A stretch of DNA of 64,000 nucleotides, taken from positions 25,670,480-25,734,479 of the forward strand of contig CM033397.1 of assembly GCA_019426215.1 (NCBI GenBank). Reading direction: 5' to 3'. The position numbers and the translations under genes are program-made. The stretch is from Buddleja alternifolia. Its lineage: Eukaryota > Streptophyta > Magnoliopsida > Lamiales > Scrophulariaceae. The first letter of the stretch is position 1; the number at the start of each line of letters is the position of its first letter. Below are positions 10,162 through 21,271 of the stretch, one piece after another. The notes beneath the pieces were generated by a model. That model worked only from the letters and a program-made list of their open reading frames with translations, was not told the origin of the DNA and ran no database searches.

Positions 10162-13160
10162 ATGGCATTTGCAAAGATGCCACAGTTGATTGAGTCAAAC
10201 TATGACTCATGAAAACTTAAAGCATTTAGATATCTATGCTTATGTGATAACGAAATGTGTGATATCCTCTCAGATGGCCCCATTCAGATTATGAAATTCA
10301 TAACTAGAGCCCCCAGAGATACTGAAGCAACTCCAGCTGGTAATGTCGAGAAGTCCAAGGTAGAATAGACACCAGAGGACCGTAGAAGAGCAAACTTGGA
10401 TAAAGTTGGACGTAATGCTCTCTACTTAGCGTTGATTGATAATGAGGGATTATTCAACAAGATTAAGCAATGCAAAATCTCAAAGGATATGTGCGATAAG
10501 TTGGCTATGGTGTGTGAAGGATCTGCACAGATGAGGGCGAACAAGCTCCCCATAGCCATGCAAAAATTTAAGCATTTCAAGATGCAACCCAATGAGACAC
10601 TAGATCAACTGGATGCGAGATTTACTATGCTTATTACAGAGTTAGCGTTATTAGACAAGGAATTGACCAATAAGGAAATGGTCAACAAGATGTTTAGAAG
10701 TCTTCCAAGCAAATATCTTATGAAGACTGTTGCGATGAGAGTATCCCAAATGTTGGAAATTCTAACGCCAGAATATGTGTTTATGGAGCTAAGGGCTTTC
10801 GAATTTGAGTTGGGAGAATTCATCGATACGCCGCCTTCAGTGATTGAATCAGGTGCGCTAATTGCAACTGCCAAAGAGAAATCAGTCGGTGAGGTGCAAG
10901 TGTCAAAAATAATGACGACAAAGAAATGGCCTTATTAGTAAAGAAGTTTAAGAAATTCATGAGATATGAAAAAAAGAATTCCAATGGACAAGCTTCATAC
11001 CAAACCCCTCCCCCTATACAAGCTCCTTAATATCAAGCGCCAGTTCTTTCTCCATCGCTTCCTCCAACAACGATTCAGTACCAAGCGTCTCCGAATCCAA
11101 ATCTATCAGCACCAGTAGCTTCTAAGCCACATAGTCATTCAAGGTTAACAACTGGATATAAAATGAAAACTAACCTTTGTTACAATTTTAAGAAACCAAG
11201 GCACTACCAGGTAAATTGTTCTTATCCAAATATGTCTAAGCCCACAAGGCAAGACTACGTGGATAAAAACCAATGCACGAGCGGCCTTCGTGAAAAAGGC
11301 TTGCTATTGAAATCTGAACCATTTTCCGTACCTGAAGAGGATCTGGAATCTTCAGAAGAAAGTAACGATGATGATCTTTCCAATGACTCAGTGTTAATAT
11401 GTCTTATGGTGATAGACGGAGAAGCCACTAAAGGCTCACTACCAGAGGTAATCATTGAACTAGCTAATCTTATTTCTTATGATGAATTACTTGACAAGAT
11501 CAATAAATATTATTAAGCTTGTGAAGGTGCCGCCAAACCATATCAAGAACACTCTGAGGAGATCTCAGCACTTAAAAGTGAAAACGTGATGCTCAAGGCA
11601 GAGTTGCAATTTCAGCAACAATGTATTGAGAAGAACCAATCACTTGAAGCTGAAATCGCTTAGTTGAAAAGTGATCTTGATATGGTAGTTGTTAGAGTAG
11701 ATGCCTGTCGTGCCAATTTTTGGGTGCCATTTCTGTGTAATAAATTCTACGAGATAATCTTTTCTAATAAATAAAGTTCATTTTATTATGGCATTCTTTT
11801 TTCTTTAAAATGTTATTATATGCTTAGAACGAAGTCCCTTGAATCACACATGACTATGGGACATCATTGGACATAGGGAATGACGATGATGGAATATGTC
11901 TGTAAGGTCATGATTCTTGAAAGGTTCCAAGTCATTAAAAGGTCTGTCAATATGAGGGATATTGACAAAGACCCGAAAGACTTGCTTGTGCACATATGTT
12001 CTTAAAGAACGTGTCTCGTTTCATAGGCATAGATGTACACGAGGGTTCTCATTTGGGATAATGAGTGAACTAAACAACTTCGCCAAAAATTCCTAAAATG
12101 GTTAGATCGAATATGGAATTTCCTATAATCACGGAGGCGTAAGAGTAATGCTTATGGACCTGAGGTTCCATTGGTTACTTTAAGCATAGTCGATTATATT
12201 TTGACTTATCTCATGATTCCTTCGCGAGTCATCATATGAGATATCTTGGGTATAGTATGATTATGTGTCAAGGTACATGAGAGACCAAAATGGGATCCAT
12301 GATTGATTTAGCAAATCAAATATTTCCTATGTTTTGCTTACTGAATCGATTCAATGAATCTTTGGCCAAAGTATGGCAATCTAAAGAGGCGGAGTGTTTC
12401 CTCGTTTGGATTGCAAGAATTGATATCATTTAATGAAGGAGACATGGAGATTCAGTCGTAAGATTTCGACCAAGCCATTACTCGAGACACTAAACTTGCT
12501 CAATCAGAGCAGCTCGTCTCATCATTGTCAAAAGTTTCAATAAATCTAGACAATGTGACTGAGGTAACCAGACTTTTTGGTGAAAAGACCGGTATAGGTT
12601 GTTATAAATTCAGTAATAAATCAATAATGTCTAAAGTTAGGGCAACCAACAAAGAAAAAGGTGTAGCCTTTGTTGAGAAGAGTTCAAACAACCAAACGCT
12701 AAATGAGCAAAAGGACAATGGTAAGAAGCCAAATGAGAAAGTCAACACTAACTCAGACAATAAGGGAAAGACAAAAGTGAATGATTCACAGAGAAAATAT
12801 TATCCAAACGCTCAAAAGGCTAAGGAGAAACCTTGCACATGTGAATCAAACGCTAAGCGTCAAGCACCCAAAGTGCACTCTAAGCCAGTGCCAAGGAAAT
12901 ACAAATGTCAATATCCACAGAGATCAAGATCATATTATCAATTACTATAATGAATATGATTATTATTATAACTATGATTACGATTATAATCAAGGATATT
13001 ATTATACACCTAAAAAGCACACACAACACAAAGCGAAACCCAAAAAGGCCAATCCTTCCGCAATGAATACAAGGCAAATGTGTGTTCCTAAAGTTTTAAT
13101 TGAGCTAATGCTACTAATGCGAAAGGACCAAGTCACAATGGGTAGCTAAAAAGAATTAGA
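10162..13160 (+). pseudogene. RT2 gag (broken, interrupted by a solo LTR)
   Basis: The start chosen is the ATG at 10162 (MAFAKMPQLIESNYDS); the following Trp codon is TGA. The longest capsid frame is 10396-10938 (KLPIAMQKFKHFKMQPNETL). A zinc-knuckle region follows at 11163 (NLCYNFKKPRHYQVNC, second Cys changed to Phe). A coiled-coil and basic C-terminal part continues after the solo LTR at 12460-12950, then a Tyr/Asp-rich tract (YYNEYDYYYNYDYDYNQGYY) near 12940-13000. The gag terminator AAT TAG stands near 13156, with the pol Met following shortly after. Compared with RT5 it has more stops and frameshifts. Confidence 0.8.
11690..12454 (+). repeat. Probable solo LTR of an unrelated retrotransposon in RT2 gag
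   Basis: RT2 gag similarity stops after SDLDMVV and resumes near 12470 (AITRDTKLAQSEQLVSS). Between them are 765 bp with no coding similarity, beginning TGTTAGAGTAGATGCC and ending GATTCA. The flanks gtagt (11685-11689) and gtcgt (12455-12459) fit a 5-bp target duplication with one mismatch. TG...CA ends plus a 5-bp duplication suggest an LTR left by LTR-LTR recombination. No second LTR or internal region is present. A small TRIM element is an alternative. Confidence 0.55.
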
Positions 13161-13171
13161 ACTTCCCTTTC

Positions 13172-13548
13172 ATGCAGATACCTAGAGCCAACGCCGATAC
13201 ATCTATTTGGTACATTGATAGTGGGTCTTCAAGTCACATAATAGGCTCAATGGATATCTTGATCAACTATCATGCAACCAATGGTCCTCAAGTCATATTC
13301 GGTGATAACTCTAAAGGTAAAACCAAAGGTATAGGTGCCGTGCATAGAGGTAATGTCATGATAAGTGACATTTATTATGTTGAGGGCCTTGAGCATAATT
13401 TATTGAGCATTAGTCAATTCTATGATAAAGGTTCTGAAGTTAAATTTTCAAGTGACCATTGCTATATTAACGACGGTAAGACTGGATCTACTAAAAAAAG
13501 AAAAAAGAACACATAATGTTTATTTAGTGGATTGGGGTTCAACAATTG
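13172..13548 (+). pseudogene. RT2 pol, left part (protease and start of GAG-pre-integrase)
   Basis: TSIWYIDSGSSSHIIGSMD shows the DSG aspartic-protease motif. The frame continues to ISDIYYVEGLEHNLLSISQF and KFSSDHCYINDGKT, colinear with RT5 pol from 40249. A frameshift occurs near 13500 (VYLVDWGST continues in another frame). RT3 cuts it at 13554. About 80 bp present in RT5 (around 40630-40705) are missing at this junction, so RT2 probably had a deletion here before RT3 arrived. Confidence 0.85.
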
Positions 13549-13553
13549 GCAAC
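13549..13553 (+). repeat. Target site duplication of RT3, left copy (gcaac)
   Basis: gcaac lies directly before the RT3 LTR start. The second copy is at 53174-53178, where RT2 coding sequence resumes. Confidence 0.7.
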
Positions 13554-15180
13554 TGTTGGGAATGTGCATTCAATGCCAATGAGGAGTTAGAATATAAGGC
13601 ACGAGTTTATATTGTACAACCTCTAATTAATATAGAGGCATCAATATGTTGCTCGTATAATTCTTGATGGCATCTATAAAGTTTTAAATGAACAACTAAT
13701 CCATGTATGTCAAGGTAAACCTTCACACTCGTTAAGGAGATGGGCACTGGAAAGGTTTGGTACTTGATCTCTTAAATAGTTCGCAAGTCGGAGAATCTCA
13801 ATTGGGCATTGAGATTCGTTTGGACTTGTATGACACATGCTCTGACAATGGAGTGCCATTCGAACACTATGGCATAGTGGGAGTTTGTGTCATAGATACA
13901 TTGATGAGATTAGTGTATTCGAACACGGCTCGTAGTAATACGATCAAATGGGTTTTACACAGTGATTGTCAATGATTAGATTACTGATTATAAAAGTATG
14001 CGTGAGCCTTAGACTTGAGGATTTACAGTCACAGTGTGCTTGTGATGTTGGATTCTGTCACTAGAGTAGTTAGGCCTAATTCACCCGTTGAAAGGTGGGG
14101 TCGACCTCGAAATGCGTTCCAATGGGCAAGTAGCATGTGAGCTGATTACCAAGAGGAAATTCACTGTCTCGAAAGTAAACGAGAATTATCCTATGCAATC
14201 ATAGTTAAATGAGATTTAAAGTCTCTGGCCAGAGCTGATGAACTAACTTATGTTTAGTAATCTCATATTACTATGATTCTTAAGCATAGCATCGAGTCCT
14301 GTGAGTTTGACATTTTGCCACGACTCTCACTCGATCGGGATACGTCAGTGAAGAGCTTATACTCATACGGTATTCATAATCTAGAAGTTCGAAATGACAT
14401 AGTCATTTCATACTCGATTGGGCTACAATGTGGGGCCACGGTGCTGGCTAGGTGTCACCCACATCCTTTGGTATCCTTTCATTGCCAATTGAGACGAACC
14501 TAGAGAGTCGCCCTATAAAGGAATAGACGAAGAAATCAAGTCTTGTATTTGGAAGACATTTTGGTAATTTGTCCTTTGGAAGGACGAGTTAATTAATTGG
14601 ACAAATTGATTTGATTGGTTGTTTAATTGAATTAAACAATGGTTAATTAAATGAATTAGTTTGAACATTTAATTGACTGGGTTCATTAAATGTTTAAACT
14701 AGAAATATAAAATGATTATTTATTTAATTAATTAATATTCATTTAATCAATATATTCAATTGGATTAAATGTTAATTGATTAAACTAATTGGACTAAGTT
14801 GACTGGGTCAACATAGCCCAATTAATTGTCTAATAAAGCCCATATGGGCATGTGTGTGATCCGGTGGGCTTAAGTTCGAGGATTTATTTAATTCTCCAAC
14901 ACAAGCTAGAGAACACAGGAGAAATCATAATTTAAATTCCTCCACCAGAAATACAAGAGAAAAAATTATTTTCTTCCAACTCAGTCTCGTCTAGCCTCCT
15001 CCGGAGATTGGAGATGAAAATTTCTCGGAGTCCATTCTTGCGTGATGATCTAGAGGCGGTACAATTGAACCTTTGGAGAAGATTGAAAATTTGCGAGGAT
15101 TAAAGTTGAATACGTGAAAAAGTAAGCATTTCGTTTGGGAAGCTGGATCTATTTTACGTTTCCGCTGCGCATGCCTAACA
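13554..15180 (+). repeat. RT3 5' LTR
   Basis: 1627 bp, TGTTGGGAATGTGCATTC to CGCATGCCTAACA. A TATA-like CCCTATAAAGG occurs near 14511. The open frames at 13757-13975 and 14273-14503 lie inside the LTR, have counterparts in the 3' LTR DNA and show no protein family, so they are not called as genes. Confidence 0.85.
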
Positions 15181-15194
15181 AGATTCTCAATAGC

Positions 15195-15205
15195 GGTATC
15201 AGAGC
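15195..15205 (+). other. RT3 primer binding site
   Basis: GGTATCAGAGC matches the initiator tRNA-Met site except for its first base (C instead of T). It lies 14 bp after the LTR end, farther than usual. Confidence 0.7.
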
Positions 15206-16139
15206 TAAATTTGTTGGCTTCATTGATTTTGTTTACGTGTTATTCATGTTTATGTAATATATCGTCTTTGGTAATTTGGAATTATCAATATTGTGGATCG
15301 AAAATAAGTTGTTGTTTTGGAATCAGTTTAAACGAATTAATAAATCTGAATTTTGTAGTTTGGATTTTAAAATTCGTTTCACCAAATCTGGCATATTGAA
15401 TCTATTTTTGTGCGGCTGTTTTGTAAATCTGTAATTCATGATCGGTTTTTAATTTCTGGAAAATTTTTGGTTGAAACAAAAATCTGGACATTAAAATTCT
15501 ATTTATTTTCTGGAAAATTGGAATTGGGAAATCGATTTTTGTGATTTTTGAAAATCAATTGGACATATTGTATATTTGGTTTTATGATTTTGAATATGTT
15601 GTTGGTTTGCGAATTGTGAATGGATATCTACAATTTTTGGATCTGCTGTAAATGGTTTTCTGAATCTGAAAATTGGGGGTTAAATCTGAATCTCTTCAAA
15701 TCTGGGGTGGTTTTGCGATTTCTTGTAAATCCGCTTGGAACAAAAGTTGGGGCCGGAAAGGGCTTTTGAAAATCGTCGTCGATCGCATCACCGGTGGCGT
15801 CTCAATGCATCATTGAGAACGGTGTGTTTTTCCGCCGCCGGAGATTGCAGACTGTCATTAGAAATCGCCAGCGAGTTCATAATCTTCAAATTCATATTTG
15901 GGGATCGGACCGAGATGGCTTATCGGGATTAGAAGCACTGCTGATGGAGGTGCTATTAACGTTGCCGAGAACGATGCCTTCATCGCCACCTGTGTCGCCG
16001 CCAGAGAAGACGACTTCGTGCGTTGCTTTCAGATGAAGGAGGTGGTGCCGAGCGCCGCTACCACAACCGGCACCGGCGCCTATGACGGTGTAGAAGCATG
16101 GAGGAAGATGAAATGAGGCGGGCTGCATTTGGGGTGGGG
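15206..16139 (+). other. RT3 leader with a GC-rich island
   Basis: No gag is found where it should be. About 15735-16120 is distinctly GC-rich (CCGCCGCCGG-type words) within otherwise AT-rich DNA and holds three overlapping open frames of 65-80 codons. None carries a motif I know, and each frame is about equally open, so I treat them as composition artefacts. The island could be captured host sequence or a normal part of this family's leader. Confidence 0.5.
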
Positions 16140-16149
16140 CTCTTTGTTG

Positions 16150-16168
16150 TGTTGGGCTGAGCCCAACA
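16150..16168. repeat. Perfect short palindrome in RT3 leader
   Basis: Arms TGTTGGGCT and AGCCCAACA surround a single G. Related words (tgttgggcta, gttgggcttgg) recur over the next 60 bp. Confidence 0.7.
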
Positions 16169-16590
16169 CATAATGTGTTGGGCTAGGTCCAATGCATAAA
16201 TGAAATAATATGGAGTTGGGCTTGGTCCACTCCAAATAATAACAAATATAGCCCAGCCTATTTCAATTAAGAAATATTGGGCTTGGACCCAATTGTAATT
16301 GAATTATTAATTGGGTAAGACTCAAACCCAATTTTAACTAATTGGGTCAATCTTCTTCAAGTCCTCTTTGTAAATTGAATTAAATTTAATTATTATTAAA
16401 TTGGATTTAATATAAATTAAATTATATTTGATTTACATAAATTAAATTAAGATTTAATTTATTAAATGAAATTAAATTGGATTTAGTTTTGTTGATATTT
16501 TGAATCTATTTAATTTACCCATCAAAATTAAATAAGATTTAATTTTGTAATTGATTAAGTGGAACTTAGTCAATGATTTGTAAGCCCATA

Positions 16591-16940
16591 AAAATTAAGT
16601 AGGACTTAATTTCACATTGATTGAAATTAATTTAATCTTTTATTGAAATTGAGTAGGACTTAATTTCACTAACATTAAAGTTTATTAAAAGATTTCCATT
16701 GAAATTAAGTATGACTTGATATCACACTGATTGAAATTAATTTAATCTTTTTTATAGAAATTGAGTGAGACTTAATTTCACTGAGATCAAAAATGATTTA
16801 ATCATTTTTCATGGAAATAATGTGAGACTCGTTTTCACAATGATTGAAATTGATTTAATCTTTTCATGGACATTAAGTAGGACTTAGATTGAAGTTGATT
16901 TAATCCTCTCAATGAAATTAAGTAAGAATTAATTTCAAAT
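16591..16940 (+). repeat. Tandem array of about 56-bp palindromic units
   Basis: Seven units start at 16591, 16644, 16701, 16757, 16814, 16869 and 16914 (spacings 53, 57, 56, 57, 55, 45). Each has a core of arms GAAATTAAGT and ACTTAATTTC around two or three bases, usually followed by CAC and a spacer resembling ATTGATTGAAATTAATTTAA. The clearest core is at 16591. Looser palindromes of the same kind (AAATTAAAT ... ATTTAATTT) continue on both sides, from about 16380 to 17200. The array is noncoding and lies in the RT3 leader. Confidence 0.8.
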
Positions 16941-17200
16941 AGATTTAATAGCGCTTTGATTAAATTGGAGATTAATCTTCTAATGAAAATTGAATTGGAT
17001 TTAATTCCAAGAAGAATAAATTGGATTTAATCATCATATCAAAATTAAATTAAATTTAGTTTCGTTATTAATAAAATTAGATTTAATTGATTATGATATA
17101 GATTTTTCGATCACATAAAATTAAAATGGATTTAATTTCACTTCGATTAAATGGAATTTAGTCGTAATGACAAAATTAAATGGGATTTAATTTTGTAATA

Positions 17201-18679
17201 ATCAATTGGATTTGATTAACAAAATAAATAAAATTTATTTTTACTCTCTTATCACATGTGAGCTTTTATGGTTAAATAAAATTGGACTTGGATTTATGTT
17301 TTATTATGCATGCTTAAACTATATAGGGTGATGAGCCCATTGGCTTGGGCCGATCTAAATAGTCCATAAAATGTGTAATAGTAGAATTGCTAGGTTTTTC
17401 TACGCTTTATATGCATGTTAGGATGATATGAGTTAATATGCTTTGTGAGACCTTGTTGAAATATTTAAAATTCTCTCAGATAAAATAATACCGAGTTAGT
17501 AAAGGATGTGAGACATCCTCTCCTTCCACTAAGCTTTCTAAAATTGGAATTACTATAAATGTGTAATGCTTCCCAGTTGGGTTATGCATTTAGAAATAAT
17601 TTGAAATTTTATTAAGTGTATAAAATGCCTTAATCGAAACATATTTCACCCTAGAAACCTGTTCGGTTGCAAGGTGAAATTCAAATGTTAGATTATAGAA
17701 GTTAGTGGGAAGGAACTGGGGTAGTTCACGAGCTTAGAAACCTGTTCGGTTGCTGTTTGGTGAACTATGGGAAAAGGTATTGAATCATTTATTGGATAAA
17801 TTGGTGTACGACACCGCTTTGAATAATCAGTGGCCAAAAATCGGTTAGGTTGCAACCCATTCATTTATTTGAACAACTCAATACTCACTATGTCCAACGA
17901 GATTTTTGAAAATTGCAGTGGGAGTACAATATTTCAAAAAATGTAGTGGGAGCCAAGTTAAAATTAACGTCCTAGTTTTACTTGTGTACAATATAAACAT
18001 CCTAATTAAATCTTGTTTATTTTCTGTGATTATTTTATATCTCTCTTAGAAATTAACCCGTTTAATATTATGCTTGATAATTTTGTCTATACTGGCCTAA
18101 CCAAATCAACAGACATAGAAACTTGAGGAAGATCCTCAGTTCAGAGTCATTGATTTGTATGCTTGAAGCAAGCATTACTCAAGTCTAAGGATGAGACGAT
18201 GAGTAGGGCTTAAATTTGAGGCGCACTGGACATGGAACCATGTGTTTTTGAAACAACTGTTCTATGACCGAATTTCTCAGCTTTTTGTTTTCTACATTCT
18301 AGAGCTAGTGCTCATGATTGAAGCATTAGAAAGAAGTACAAAAGCTGGAGAAACAAGTGGTCACAAATATTGGAACCGGACATGGTGTCGGGTGTATCCA
18401 AATATAGTGCACCTCTGTTCTTTTTTAATTCTGAACACATTTGGATGATTGATTAGTTTTGTCAAATGACATTAAGAAAGTTATCGTTTTATGACTTGGT
18501 CAAGAAATGGTACTTCTTTAAGTTTGGTAATAACTTTCATGACATTTATTTGGAAATAAGTGTTGGAACAATACATCCTTACTAAAATTGTTAACACGAT
18601 TTGAAAAGTTTGGAATTAGTATACTGTGAACACATAAACTAGAGAACATAGTATGCTAGAAATAAACTGGAAGAATTGT
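17201..18679 (+). other. RT3 internal region without recognisable genes
   Basis: No gag or protease similarity is visible. There is a degenerate direct repeat: gaaacctgttcggttgc at 17654 and again at 17737 (83 bp apart), and aaaatcggttaggttgc at 17837. Two PPT-like purine words (gcagtgggag, gtagtgggagcc) occur near 17910-17955. The 68-codon open frame at 18242 shows no motif. Confidence 0.5.
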
Positions 18680-20900
18680 TTGGCACCTAAGATTAGACCA
18701 TGCCTTACGAGCATAAGATTCACTAGTTAGGAGAAACGTGGGGGTACAAGACCATTGGGATTGGATCCCTATCCAAACTTAAGAAACTTATCTCATAGGC
18801 AAGATGACCAAATCTCCCTTCACATGGAACATATTAAAGGGCCACTCAAGTTCTAAAGTTTGTGCATGCTAACGTCTATGGTTGAATATATGGTATCTTA
18901 CCAAGACACTTCAATTGGATTGTAATGTCAAGTGTATGATTTCCTAATTTGACCTGTTCCTAAAAGAACGTAACATAGCTTCACAGTTTATACTTCCAGA
19001 GACTCTACAAATGAATAGGGTAGTAGTATGCAAGAACGAGACATCGTTGGACATGACTCATTCTATGCTAAGCTACATAGAATTACCCAATTCATAATGA
19101 GTCACGCGTTACTCATAGGTTCATCTTGAATGAATGTTCCTCCAAATTCATTCCTAAGACACCATATTGGATGTGGTGCCAGTGGAAGCCTGATCTTAAA
19201 GACGTGACAGTATGGGAATTCCCAACCTACGTAGAAAAGATAAAGGTAAAGAATCTGGAGGCTTGGTCCCTAAAAGGACGTTTTGTTAGTTATCCCAAAG
19301 ATCAGTGGGAGAACTCTTTCTACCTACATGATGATCAGGGGATCATTATGGCCTTAGAGGTCTATTTGCTCGAAGATAAGATCATTCGAGAAATTGGAGA
19401 AGGTGGAAAGATTATTCTAAAAGAATAAAACAAAACATCTTAGGACACTATTATTCAAGGAACCAAACTAAGCCCATTAAAATACAACCACTAGTGATTG
19501 ATATGGAAGAGTCTCTCACCCGCCTGAGAGAAGTGGTTGTCTGCTACAAACAAAGCATAGGATGAATGATGTAGCAGAGGAGAACCAAGGATACAATCCC
19601 TCTACCATGACAAATCGATGGTGGATATGGACTCTACGAGAAAGTGTCGAGGTTATGAAAGTGAAGATGGATTAGATGTCTTTGAATCAATCCTTGACTC
19701 TAGTAGATCGCCCCAAGATTTTTGAACTCATTAAAGGCGAGCACATCTACAAGAGAAAGATTGATTTGAATGGCAAGGCCAGGCTGATGGTGAAAGGGTG
19801 TAGTCAAAAGAAGGGAATTGACTATGAGGAAGCCCCTTTGCCACAGCTACAATCAAATCCATTAGAATCTTACTTTCAAAAACAACACACCAATATTATG
19901 AAAATCTGGCACGTGGATGTGAAGACTCGGCCATAAATAGACTCCTCTAGAAGGACATCCATTTCGAACAGCCCAAGGGTTTCACATTTGAGGTCGATTC
20001 TCATAAGGTCTACTTGCTGTATAAATCCATTTATGGATTTAAATGGACCTCTCGTAGTTAGAATCTTCACTTTGATGACATAATTTGGAATTATGAAATC
20101 ATCAAAAACGAAGAGTGACCATCTGTGTGCAATAAGGTCAGTGGGAGCGAGATATCATTTCTGATGCTATATGTAGAGAATACTCTATTTATAAGAAATG
20201 ATGAGGGCTCATTGACTATGTCAAGACATAAACATCGAGCATGTTCTCCATGAAAGACTTGGGAGAAGCCATCTTTATTCTTATAATTTGTATCTATGAA
20301 AATAGAGTGAATAGGATAATGGCCCCCTCCCAAGCCTTTTTGCTTAGAATAAATCCTAAAGCAATTTAGGAAGAAGATCTGAGAAAGGGCTCTTGCCTAG
20401 AGAGGAAGAGCAATGGGTAGACATAATATATATATCATGAAGTACTTGAGAAGAAATTAGGATATATTCTTCGTCTAAGCCTATGGAGAACTGATAGTGG
20501 AGGTTTTATACTTACTCGGACCTTGAGTCTGACAAAGGAGATTAAAATCCCATTTTGGGTTAATATTCACCCACAATTGTGGAGTAGTAACTTGGAAAGG
20601 TTCCAAGTAAAATACTCTACTACTGAGAATGAATATAAAATGCCTTGGAGTCTTGGACGCTGTCGAAGGAAACTGTTTGGATCTGAAGTTCGTGGTAGAA
20701 CTTCTACTGGTCCCTAGCGCAGAGCTTGCATTGTCACTTTAGTGTGATGAAATGAAGTTCACGCGCATGAAGGAACCTAGGTCTCACAAATCTAGACAAA
20801 TGATGAGAGATGCAACATCTCTTGAGAGATCGTTGGAAAGGGCGATGTAGCCTTGTAGAAAATAAGCTCAGCGGATTAAACGGCTGACCCACTCACTGGG
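18680..20900 (+). pseudogene. RT3 pol relic (integrase, RT, RNase H fragments)
   Basis: Recognisable patches in order: a GAG-pre-integrase segment near 18755 (LGLDPYPNLRNLSHRQDDQI); an integrase tail near 19030-19160 (CKNETSLDMTHSMLSYIELP, then FIPKTPYWMW); an integrase C-terminal region 19180-19428 (VTVWEFPTY, LEAWSLKGRFVSYPK); an RT start near 19770 (DLNGKARLMVKGCSQKKGIDY); and RNase H-like DNA near 20600-20960. Everything is shifted or stopped, and active-site motifs are not intact. It is assigned to copia by order and short motifs only. Confidence 0.6.
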
Positions 20901-20973
20901 TATTGTCACAGGCGGTGCTAGAGCGACATCTTTAGAAGATGGGCATTTAATACCATAGCAATTGGCATTGAGT

Positions 20974-20986
20974 GCAAGAGGGAGAT
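20974..20986 (+). other. RT3 polypurine tract
   Basis: GCAAGAGGGAGAT lies immediately before the 3' LTR start at 20987, where plus-strand DNA synthesis would be primed. Confidence 0.7.
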
Positions 20987-21271
20987 TGTTGGGAATGTGC
21001 CCTCGATGCCAACGAGGAGTTAGAATATAAGGCACGAGTTTATATTGTACAACCTCTAGTTAATATAAAGGCATCAATATGTTGTTAGTATAATTCTTGA
21101 TGGCATCTATAAAGCGTTAAAGGAACAACTAGTTCATGTGTGTTAAGGCAAACCTTCGCACTCCTTAAGGAGATGGGCACTGGAAAGGTTTGATACTTGA
21201 TCACTTAAATAGTTCGCAAGTCGGAGAATATCAATTGGGCATTGAGATTCGTATGGACTTGTATGACACAT
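20987..21271 (+). repeat. RT3 3' LTR, left fragment
   Basis: It starts TGTTGGGAATGTGCCCTC and is colinear with the 5' LTR to gacacat, where RT4 is inserted. The last five bases, cacat (21267-21271), are the left target duplication of RT4. Confidence 0.9.
21267..21271 (+). repeat. Target site duplication of RT4, left copy (cacat)
   Basis: It is matched by cacat at 51155-51159. The intact RT3 5' LTR has one copy at this point (gtatgacacatgctctg), confirming a duplication. Confidence 0.9.

Noticed and set aside
13757..14503. Open frames in the RT3 5' LTR as possible host genes
   Set aside because: The same DNA is present as LTR on the other side of the element, and the frames are not kept there.
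15735..16128. Four overlapping open frames in the RT3 leader
   Set aside because: High GC lowers stop frequency. The frames overlap on both strands and none has a recognisable domain.
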